64,000 nucleotides of DNA from Rhynchopus euleeides (lineage: Eukaryota; Euglenozoa; Diplonemea; Diplonemida; Diplonemidae). Location: NCBI GenBank assembly GCA_963210315.1, contig OY723294.1, positions 1,984,001-2,048,000 of the forward strand, read 5' to 3'. Shown here in pieces: positions 1 through 8,131 of the stretch. The notes under the pieces were generated by a model. The model did no database searches, was not told the origin of the DNA, and saw only the letters and a program-made list of their open reading frames with translations. Each line of letters starts with the position of its first letter. The stretch's first letter is position 1. The position numbers were made by a program, and so were the translations under genes.

Positions 1-707
1 GTGGCATCACGTCTGGTTTCCGGCTGCGGTGCGCCACCTTCTGTTCACAGGGCGTGCGAACGAGCAACAAGGAACCCTTTAGGGAACACCGCCCTGCAGG
101 ACAAACAACAACGGATCTCTTTTTGTGCGTGTAGCGCGGTGTGCTGGGCCCAAACCCCTAGCCACAGTTGGGCACCACACCGCTGCCCTCCACCCCGGCC
201 TCTGTGACCTTGTTAGTTCGGCGTAGCCAACTGGGGAAACTTTCTGTGCCTTTAGCTGGATCGTGCGTCCCCACTCACACCACTTCATCAGACCGGGGAG
301 TGGTGTACACAAAGAGTGGGGTCTGCGTTCCAACAAAACAACTTTCGGCAGTAATTGGTTTGTTGTCTCGTTTTGCTGTCACTTTACGATCCAGCGGGGG
401 CACAGATAGTTTCTTGCCAACATGTCGGAAGTGCAGCACCCGTCGACACCACTGTGCACGTTGGGACGACGCGAACGTGAGCTGAAAGGTTCCGTCGTGC
501 GGGTGCAGAGCCTCACCTCCGGAAGTGACAGAGAAGCCTGCAGACCCAAAAACACACCCCCGCCCCCCTGTCCTAACCACCTTCTCTTTGCCACGTCCCG
601 CCTCAGTCACCACCCCGGCCTGCTCTGTGGCCGTGGACATCACCTCGCATCACGTCACCTTACCTCACACCACCACCGAGAGCCAGGTGGGTGGCAGGCA
701 GGCAGAC
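1..707. other. Left-edge intergenic / 5' flank, no gene recognised
   Basis: No reading frame here resembles a known family, and the small ORFs overlap each other on both strands as expected of GC-rich DNA. The last ~100 bases are rich in C/A with several AG dinucleotides just before the ATG at 708, compatible with a splice acceptor for the PARP gene. An in-frame upstream extension of the PARP frame exists (from 525), but it is proline/threonine rich and looks like untranslated leader. Confidence 0.5.
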
Positions 708-2225
708 ATGGCGCTGCTCGAGCTGCACAATGGTATCATCGCAGTCACAAAGGACAACGATGGTGTGGCGGAATTGACCCTGTCTGTGGATGACAAGAGG
801 TACTACACAGAGGCGAGCCAGGTTGAGTTCGTGCAGCCGACGCCGGTTGCCGTGAACCACGGCTTGCAGGACACGAAGGCTGTGGTCAATATTCTGAAGG
901 ACACAGTCGTGCTCCCTTTCAAGTCTGTTGCCGACCTCCTCAGTTTTAGAACAGATGTCCTCGAGGCACGCCGGAAAGCTGGCATCACAGACGCCACCGT
1001 GGCGCCAGCAATGGTGGCGAGCAACCCCCGCTCTGCTGACAGGTTTCTGAGGAGCTCGACGCCTGAGGTGAGGGTGCCGCAAGGACCTCTCCTACAGGCA
1101 AGCAGGCCCCCACGCCGTCTTACAGGTGACCCTGCCTCGTATGGCTCGTGCAGCCTGTCCTCTGCGTCTGTCCGTTCAGCCTCGGCTGTGCCGTTGATGG
1201 GTTCTTCGGATTTTGTTCCGGTTCAGAATGACTTCCGGCAACCTGGCATCTCCCCGATGCCCCAGCTGGACGCCCCCCAGGCCCGGCGCCCCGACTGGAA
1301 GTGCTCCGTCTGCCTTACTCTCGTGTGCAGCAGCAAGGCCAGGTGCAGTTGGTGTGGCGCTGCTCAGGGGCTGGCTTCGTATTGGGGCCAGCCAGGTGTG
1401 GCAGCTCGCAGAAGGCAGCCCTCTGCCCCCACGCCGCCCGTGGCACCGATTGCCAGAGGCGGGCCGAACGTCGGGCCATTTCAGCAGCAGCAGCAGCAGC
1501 TTCGGCGGCAGCAGCAGCAACGATCTGCTTCAATGTGGGCTGGTGGTGTGGGGGCAGGCAGTCCGGAACCAGGGCGATTCGTCGCATGTGCGCCACGTGA
1601 CGTGTCAGTGCAGTCCATGTTCCCCATCCACTGGGAGGAGCAGGATAGGAATCTGAAGATGGTGTCTCTGGCACGGGGGTCATCCGAACACACGAAGGTG
1701 GTGGCCTTGTTTTCGAAGACGATGCCAAATGCGAAGGTGGCGTCAGTGGTGCGCGTCCAGAACAAGGCACTCTGGAAGAAGTATTCTGTTGAGCGTGAGG
1801 TGATGCAGGAGGCGGGCAACGCGACCACCAAATCCCTCTTCCACGGCACAAAGACAACACCACCCGAGGCAGTGTACAACGGGCAGGACGGCTTCGACAC
1901 GCGTTTCTGCACATCAGGCACGTGGGGCATTGCTTCGTACTTCGCTGTGAACTCCAGTTACTCCCACTCGTACGCCTTCAGGAAGAACTCGCAGCGCCAG
2001 ATGTTCCTGGCCGATGTGCTGGTCGGCAACACGAAGAACTACGGAGCAGCGCCGCAAAACGGCTTGCGCATGCCGCCTGTGATTCAGGGTGGTGCCAAGA
2101 GTGACGGGCCTGCGGTGAAGCGGTACGACTCAGTGACAGGGGAGACAGGAGGCAGTGTGGTGCACATGGTGTATGCAAACAGCAAGGCGTACCCCGAGTA
2201 CCTCATCACCTACACTGCTTCATGA
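708..2225 (+). CDS. PARP-type ADP-ribosyltransferase with RanBP2-type zinc finger
   Basis: Predicted protein of 505 residues, probably a mono-ADP-ribosyltransferase acting on protein or nucleic-acid targets. The N-terminal ~110 residues match nothing I recognise. A RanBP2-like zinc finger lies at about residues 195-221 (WKCSVC, ten residues, CSWC). A Gln-rich tract follows (CAG repeats near 1486-1520). The PARP catalytic domain occupies about residues 305-505. It has LFHGTK (catalytic His), GTWGIASYFAVNSSYS (catalytic Tyr) and AYPEYLITY at the C terminus. Aligned by eye with tankyrase, the position of the catalytic glutamate is a valine (VVHMVY), as in mono-ADP-ribosylating PARPs where it is hydrophobic. 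The start at 708 is chosen because the upstream frame is low-complexity and an AG-rich acceptor-like stretch precedes it. The domain call is firm; the mono-transferase activity is inference. Confidence 0.9.
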   Translation: MALLELHNGIIAVTKDNDGVAELTLSVDDKRYYTEASQVEFVQPTPVAVNHGLQDTKAVVNILKDTVVLPFKSVADLLSFRTDVLEARRKAGITDATVAPAMVASNPRSADRFLRSSTPEVRVPQGPLLQASRPPRRLTGDPASYGSCSLSSASVRSASAVPLMGSSDFVPVQNDFRQPGISPMPQLDAPQARRPDWKCSVCLTLVCSSKARCSWCGAAQGLASYWGQPGVAARRRQPSAPTPPVAPIARGGPNVGPFQQQQQQLRRQQQQRSASMWAGGVGAGSPEPGRFVACAPRDVSVQSMFPIHWEEQDRNLKMVSLARGSSEHTKVVALFSKTMPNAKVASVVRVQNKALWKKYSVEREVMQEAGNATTKSLFHGTKTTPPEAVYNGQDGFDTRFCTSGTWGIASYFAVNSSYSHSYAFRKNSQRQMFLADVLVGNTKNYGAAPQNGLRMPPVIQGGAKSDGPAVKRYDSVTGETGGSVVHMVYANSKAYPEYLITYTAS

Positions 2226-3741
2226 TGCCGCGTCGTGTTGACTGAGTCGTGTAATAGTGTCGTCATGCGATCGGTTGTGATCCCAGCCCCTTCATGCTGT
2301 CTTTTCTAATCATCTCGCGGTATCGTATCGATCGGGCCGTCAACGTTTTCTCACACCCCCTTCCCAAAAGATACTATACCGGCCTGCCGCAACCCATGTC
2401 ATGTGTTTTCGTGGGCCAGTCGTGGGATTGACAGCCGAACAGTACGTTCCTTGTCCCTCCCTCACAAATTTTCATATACCGCCCTCATTTCCCCCTTCTT
2501 CCCCTTCGCATATTCGTAGCACCTGCATGATGCGAAAAGGTGCATGTGCTACCGATGGCCACATCAAGACAGCAGGCATGAGGAGCCACGGTTGCTACCC
2601 TTTTCCTTCTCCTGGGTCCACACAAGCGTTGGCCATGGCCTATGTGGGACAAATCCACTCAACAGGCCCTTCATGCGTGCAGACCTGTTCTTTGCTGACA
2701 CACTGATGGACGTATCTCCTCCCACATACTGGCACCACTCGTGGGACTGTGTCTTCTCGTGCCAGCAAAACCCTCTTGTGCCTGCACAAAAGGTGAAGGC
2801 GTGCAAGAGTTTCCACACATCAATTGACCCGTGCAGTGAGAGGCTGGCAGCAAGGCTTGCAAAGCTTTTTATCAATCTTGCCTGCGACAGTGTACAATAG
2901 GCTGTTGGCAGCGTGCAGTGCAAAATACATTATTCCATAAACAGGTATATTGCATAGTGCGCGGACAAACAAAAAAATGTCCCGTACCAAGAACCCCCGT
3001 GCGTCTTGGCTGTGAGGCCTTTGGAGGGCCTCACCACCAAGGCTCCGGGGGGACAGGGGGCACACGAGTCATGCCCATACGACATCTTTCTGAGGACATG
3101 GCTCGCTGTTCCCTGTCTGCACGATCACAGCGTGTTTTCCCTCACTTTCTCAGTGGCTCTGTGGCAGAGGCAGGGCCCGGTAGGGTCACAGGCTCTGCCA
3201 CAGCAGCCACGCGGTGTTCCGCACGGAAGGGCCTCACGGCTCTGAAGTGTAGCCGTTCGCCCACCCCCTGGCGGGTTTAAAACTGGAGAGAATCCATGGC
3301 TTCTGGGTGCTTCAGAGTCCTGGCAGCTGGGCTCCCGCAAGCAGAGTGAGTGGGTGCCGGTGTTTGAAGGGTACGTTGCTGGCCCCTGCCACCTTGCTTT
3401 TCAAAAAGACTGATGGGTGCATGTGTGGGTGGTCATGTGGGCGCCCTTTTTCTGTCATCGGCTTCCCTGCCTTGCAGCGCTTTGTCCCCCTTCTGCAGAT
3501 TCCCCCAGGTTCTCTAGAAAAGCTGAGCAGCTAGTTGCAAGAAACATGGATGTGTCTGTACAGCGTATCTGGTGTGGTGGCTACAAAAAGGACCAACACT
3601 GCGAGAAGGTGCTGGGTGATTTGCTTTTGCTTTCACTCCCGGCAATCAAACCCCCCACTCTCCTTTGTTACACTTGGCCGAGACCACACCACCACCACCA
3701 CCACCACCATCGACAGGCATGCCGCTGGGCGTGCTGCCAGC
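2226..3741. other. Intergenic region between PARP gene and coiled-coil gene
   Basis: About 1.5 kb with no recognisable gene. It starts with the probable 3' UTR of the PARP gene and ends with a CAC/CACCAC run and AG just before the coiled-coil start codon. Within it, 3555-3660 matches 54518-54628 (see the repeat entry). I see no RNA gene or terminator-like structure. Confidence 0.5.
3555..3660 (+). repeat. Dispersed leader repeat, copy 1 (upstream of coiled-coil gene)
   Basis: About 105 bases closely resemble 54518-54628, upstream of the giant PH-like gene. The shared core includes CTACAAAAAGGAC and GCGAGAAGGTGCTGGG and ends in a run of C before an AG. The second half of the unit also recurs at 32985-33030, upstream of the second transporter. 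Three copies ahead of three unrelated genes suggest a mobile or conserved 5' leader, or an intron/outron segment. Confidence 0.65.
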
Positions 3742-6700
3742 ATGCCGGCCACACCAGACCACCTGCCGGTTCAGATGGTGCCCGACCGCCACGCAGTGGA
3801 GGCAGCCCTTGCAGACTTCTACCGTGTGGTGAACAAGACCAAGGTGGGGGCCGCACCGCAGATCGTGCGGCGCTTCTTCCCCCGCAACCTGGAGGGGCTG
3901 CTTGCAGATGTGCAGCAGAAGTACCGGGCGCAGTGCGAGTCGTCGGAGTGGGAGGCGCTCTACCGCGCATGCATGCACCCCCCACAGCCGCCACCGCTGC
4001 CTGACACCAGACACGTGGCCCCACCACGCCGTGCCGCAGCACAGCCGACGGGCACCACCAAAGCCCCACCCGTGGCTGCGCCTGTGGACAACACGCCGAC
4101 CCCTCCACCGCAGCCGGAAGTGGTGCACCGCGAGCCACCTGCCTCTGCAGCGTGTGTGGGGTGTGCGCGGCTGCAGCAGGCGCTGGATGCGGCTGACGCT
4201 GAGCGTGCCTCACAGAAGCGCACGCTGGACGCCCTGGCGCAGAAGGTGCGGCAGCTGGGCCAGGCTGAGCGGGAGGCGGGCGTTGCGAAGCGCAGCGCCG
4301 AACGCATCTTCGCCGAGGCGGACGCAGCCCAGCACGCATGGAAGAAGCGCGAGGCGAAGCTGACGGAGGCCCTCACCGCAGCCAAGGCCAAAGTGGCCCA
4401 GCTGCAGTCGCAGCAGGGCGCCCCGCCACCCGACACCGCCACATCACCCGCAGCAGAGCGGCAGCTGCGTGAGGAGCTGGCAGGCAAGGAGCGCCTTATC
4501 GCCGACCTCCGCTCACAGGTGGTGCGGCTGTCTGCGGCAGGGCCCCCGTCGCATGCCCCTCCTGGCCCTGGCTCGGAGGCAGCCGACCTGCGCGAGCAGC
4601 TCGTCCAGCAGATCCGCGAGACGGGGGACCTGCGCGCACAGCTGGCAGTGCAGCACGCGGAGCACGCCGCCCCTGCACTGCACGACACCCCCACCGCCGC
4701 ACCCCTGTCACAGGAGAACCAGGCGCTGCGCAGCGAGCTGGAGGCGCTGCAGGGGCAGGTGGCAGCGCTCCGCGCAGCGCCGCTGCCCGAGCCGGCGTCG
4801 CAGCAGCCGCAGCACGGCACGGCGGAGCTGCAGGAGGAGGTGCAGGCACTGCGCCTCAGCAACGAGGGCCTCGCCCACGACGCAGAGCGGCTGCGCCGCG
4901 CAGCGTCGGACGCGGAGCAGCTGGCGCGACAGGAGGGGGCGCGCTGCGAGGAGATGCAGGGCAAGGTGCGGCAGCTGATCCGCGACAACGAGCAGGTCGT
5001 GCAGGACAACCTGCAGCTGCGCGAGGCTGCCGACAGCACGGCGAGGGAGCAGCGCGCGCTGGAGGACCTCCAGACGGAGCAGGCGTCGGTGCTGCGGCAG
5101 GGCCTCGAGGAGCTGAACCGCGAGAAGGAGCAGCTCGGGCACCGCCTGGCGCAGCTGCTGCAGGAGAATGGGCGGCTGGAGGCGGATCTGCAGCAGCTGC
5201 GGACGCTGGAGGAGGAGCATTCGGTGCTGCGCGCATCGCACTCCAACCTGCAGACGCAGTACGTCGAGGCGCTGACGTCGAAGCAGGAGGAGCTGAGCCG
5301 CATGGAGAGCAGCATGCACTCCGCACGGCAGAGCGCAGAGATGCAGTCGCAGAGCCTCGAGACGGATGTGGGGCAGCTGAGGGCGCGCGGCGAGGCCCTG
5401 CAGGGCACGGTGCAGATGCTGCAGCGGGAGAACATCGTGCTGAAGGATTCGCTGACCTCGCAGGATGTGCTGCAGTCGAATGTGGCGACGCTGCGGCGGA
5501 AGGTGGAGGCGCTGGAGGGGCTCAACACGCAGCACCAGCAGTCCATCGCGTCGGAGCGGGAGAAGTGCAACTTCGAGGCGTCGCAGAAGCTGCAGCAGCT
5601 GCAGAAGGTGGAGGACTTCCGCGAGAAGAACACCTTCCTGGAGAGCAGGGCTGCGAACCTGCAGGCCAAGGCGCAGGAGCTGCGCGACATGCTCGACGCG
5701 CAGAAGCGCGCCACCGGGGATGCCGAGCGGCAGCTGCAGCTGGAGCAGCTCCGCAGCGACGAGCTGATGAAGAAGTCCGTCACCGCAACGGAGCTCAGCG
5801 TCGCCTCCAGCCTCTGCCCAGAGCGGGAGGACCGTGCCGCCACGGACGTGCTGCTGCTGGAGGGCCTGCCTGCCACTGCGATGCTTGGCTCCGTGTCGGC
5901 AGCATCGTATGCACCCAGCAGCACTGCAGCGCCTGAAGAGGAGGCGGCCCCGGAGGTGGTGCCGCTGGATGTGTTCGATGCGATGGTGCAGGAGAAGGAG
6001 ACGGAGGCAGGTGTGCTGCGTGCCAAGCTGGCGGCGCTGCTGGGTGAGACGGCCCTGCTGCAGCAGCAGGCTGACGAGCAGCGATGCGAGGCGCAGCAGC
6101 GGGAGGAGCTGCTGGAGGGGGCACGCAGCGATGCACGCATGCTGCAGCACAGGCTTGAAGAGCAGCGTGGTGACGAGCAGCAGAGAGATGGGCTGCTTGA
6201 GGAGGCACGCGGCGATGCACGCATATTGCAGCAGCAGCTTGAAGAGATGCGCGACGACGCGCAGCAGAGGGAGGAGCTGCTCGAAGAGGCACGCAGCGAT
6301 GCACGCCTGCTGCAGCAGCAGCTCGATCACCTGGGCACGGAGGTGTGGGTGCGTGAGGAGCACTTTGCTGTCGAGCGCCGTGCGCGCGAGGTGGTGGCTG
6401 CCATCGCCGCCCTGTCGGAGGAGTACGTGTCGGAGGTGCATGCCCTGGCAGGCGTGTTCGAGACCCTCGTGGTGGCAGACATGGCGGCGTGTGTGGAAGC
6501 TGCGCGTGAGCACCAGGCGCAGCAGCGCGAGCTGCGCTCCAGGTCGCCCCCACCTCCCCCCCCACCGGCAGACGCCGGGGCAGGCGCCTCGCTGTGTGCG
6601 GTCATCCGGTGCGTCGAGCGGGTCGCGGCACGCAGCCAGGTCACGATGCAGCCCACAGCCTTCCTGACGCACGGCGAGCAGGCAGCGGCAGCCGTGATGG

Positions 6701-7227
6701 CCATCGAGCAGCTGCCGCACGCCGCACTCCGCATCAGCATCGGCAGCACCCCGCCGCCAACAGACGCCGTCGAGCAGATGTGCATGGTGCAGCGCGACGT
6801 GGCACGCCTGCACGCCCTGCACTGCGCAGAGCCCGACGTGCCAACAGGGCTCAAGTCGCCACGCCCCATCCGAGCAGGGCTGCCTGTGCTCGACATGCTG
6901 CTGGATGTGGTGCACGCCGTGACGACACGAGTGGCTGCCGCAGAGGCACGCGCAGCTGCCCTTGAGGGCGACGCCGCCGCGCGCGCGTGCCCCGCCAACA
7001 GCGGGTATGACCACCTGCTGCAGCTGCGCGATGAGGCTGTTGCGCATGCCTCCAAGTGCGAGGCACAGACTTATGAGTCGCTCGACTTCGAGCGGCGCGC
7101 TGCCGTCAAGCTGTGCGAAGCGGCGGAGGAAGCAAATGTCGTCTCCGCAGCAGCAGCAGCAGCCGCATCGCAGTACCTTTCCCTCCTGTACCCTGCCCTG
7201 CAGCCACGGGTCCAGTTCATCACCTGA
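3742..7227 (+). CDS. Long coiled-coil protein, function unknown
   Basis: Predicted protein of 1161 residues. Residues 1-80 are a small helical region containing VRRFFPRNLEGLL and EWEALYRACM, followed by a Pro-rich linker to about residue 135. From about residue 140 to 690 the sequence is almost continuous Glu/Gln/Leu/Arg/Ala heptads (long coiled coil). A second coiled coil at about 750-870 contains three tandem ~28-residue repeats ending in DARxLQxxLEE (6080-6330). The C-terminal 290 residues are Ala-rich and helical with a Pro run (near 6550-6570). No motor, kinase or membrane segment is visible, so a structural or cytoskeletal/golgin-like role is only a guess. The frame upstream of 3742 is low-complexity Thr/His, so it is treated as leader. 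It lies downstream of the leader repeat shared with the giant gene. Confidence 0.8.
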   Translation: MPATPDHLPVQMVPDRHAVEAALADFYRVVNKTKVGAAPQIVRRFFPRNLEGLLADVQQKYRAQCESSEWEALYRACMHPPQPPPLPDTRHVAPPRRAAAQPTGTTKAPPVAAPVDNTPTPPPQPEVVHREPPASAACVGCARLQQALDAADAERASQKRTLDALAQKVRQLGQAEREAGVAKRSAERIFAEADAAQHAWKKREAKLTEALTAAKAKVAQLQSQQGAPPPDTATSPAAERQLREELAGKERLIADLRSQVVRLSAAGPPSHAPPGPGSEAADLREQLVQQIRETGDLRAQLAVQHAEHAAPALHDTPTAAPLSQENQALRSELEALQGQVAALRAAPLPEPASQQPQHGTAELQEEVQALRLSNEGLAHDAERLRRAASDAEQLARQEGARCEEMQGKVRQLIRDNEQVVQDNLQLREAADSTAREQRALEDLQTEQASVLRQGLEELNREKEQLGHRLAQLLQENGRLEADLQQLRTLEEEHSVLRASHSNLQTQYVEALTSKQEELSRMESSMHSARQSAEMQSQSLETDVGQLRARGEALQGTVQMLQRENIVLKDSLTSQDVLQSNVATLRRKVEALEGLNTQHQQSIASEREKCNFEASQKLQQLQKVEDFREKNTFLESRAANLQAKAQELRDMLDAQKRATGDAERQLQLEQLRSDELMKKSVTATELSVASSLCPEREDRAATDVLLLEGLPATAMLGSVSAASYAPSSTAAPEEEAAPEVVPLDVFDAMVQEKETEAGVLRAKLAALLGETALLQQQADEQRCEAQQREELLEGARSDARMLQHRLEEQRGDEQQRDGLLEEARGDARILQQQLEEMRDDAQQREELLEEARSDARLLQQQLDHLGTEVWVREEHFAVERRAREVVAAIAALSEEYVSEVHALAGVFETLVVADMAACVEAAREHQAQQRELRSRSPPPPPPPADAGAGASLCAVIRCVERVAARSQVTMQPTAFLTHGEQAAAAVMAIEQLPHAALRISIGSTPPPTDAVEQMCMVQRDVARLHALHCAEPDVPTGLKSPRPIRAGLPVLDMLLDVVHAVTTRVAAAEARAAALEGDAAARACPANSGYDHLLQLRDEAVAHASKCEAQTYESLDFERRAAVKLCEAAEEANVVSAAAAAAASQYLSLLYPALQPRVQFIT

Positions 7228-8131
7228 CCCGCCCCTGCCCCCCCGTGTTTAGAGTGGAGGGAGGTCGGCTCTGTACTGCACCTGACTCTGCCTGACTCCC
7301 CTGGTGGTGGGAGATAGATTGTCTGCTCTTTTAGAGTTGCTGGTATTGCTTCGAGTCGCGGGCCTCCCCACCCACCCACCCACCCACCCATCCCTCTTCC
7401 TCCCACACGCCCATGCCCATGCCCCCCCTTGAGTGCAGTGTGTTGTGCGGAAGTGTTGGTGGTGGATGCATGCATGTGTTAATACTGAGGGTCCGGTGGA
7501 AAATTCGGACAAAGAGGTCAACTGTTACAGCTTTCTGTGACCCTCATGTGCTCTCAACGGAGGCTGTCCTTCGCTGTCGCTGTGTGTCAGATGGCCCTCT
7601 TGCGCCGTGATGATGCTTGCTCCATGGTATAGAGTAGTAGTATATCGTATCTCTATAGTAGTATACGTAGTATCTCCATGGCATAGTTGTCGGTTCCATG
7701 GCAACATCCGCGCACCTTTGGATGAACCCTTCCAGGTTAACTCGGTGTGGTTCGACGACCCTCTCGCCGTGTTGTTCTTCAGCTGTGTACGTCAGCAATC
7801 TGACTGTCATGCTGTACCTCACCTGCATCCGTAGGTCCCATGTCCCTCATGCGGAACTCCACACACTCGCCCTGATCATTCGTGAGGAAGTCCGCTCCGT
7901 CCTGCCGTGCCGAGGCTCCGGGTCTTGATGCACAGCCTGTCTCTGCCGCGCATGTGCCCAGGAGCAGCAGCACCGAAGGCATGGGGTGGGTGTGTACGTC
8001 TGTAGGATGTTAAGGTGCGGATGGCTGTCCTTCACCGTCGCTGTGTGTCAGCTTACTCTCATATGCTACCCTCCACTGTATGGCCACCTATTGCCTTCAC
8101 CACACCCACCCGCCAGGCCACCTGTGCCACC
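7228..8131. other. Intergenic region with rearranged signal-peptide copy
   Basis: A duplicated ~29-base stretch occurs at 7562-7590 and 8023-8051. Between them, 7941-7972 is an inverted copy (one mismatch) of 8157-8188, which encodes the signal-peptide core of the GH47 gene. A TAGTAT-rich patch bounded by CCATGG lies at 7622-7682. Apart from a possible minus-strand exon (separate entry), no gene is seen. Confidence 0.55.
7821..7982 (-). other. Possible minus-strand signal-peptide exon (or fragment)
   Basis: Reading leftwards from 7982, an ATG opens a frame whose start, PSVLLLLGTCAAE, nearly repeats the GH47 signal peptide (LLLLLGTCAAE). It continues about 40 more residues to a good donor-like site (GCAG before GTGAGG, near 7820). 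It could be the first exon of a minus-strand gene, or a broken inverted duplicate of the neighbouring gene's 5' end. No downstream exons are recognisable, so a fragment is more likely. Confidence 0.25.

Noticed and set aside
3960..7055. Minus-strand frames of 754 and 779 codons opposite the coiled-coil gene
   Set aside because: GC-rich antisense shadows; they are Ser/Cys/Arg- or Leu/His-rich mirror translations of coiled-coil codons.
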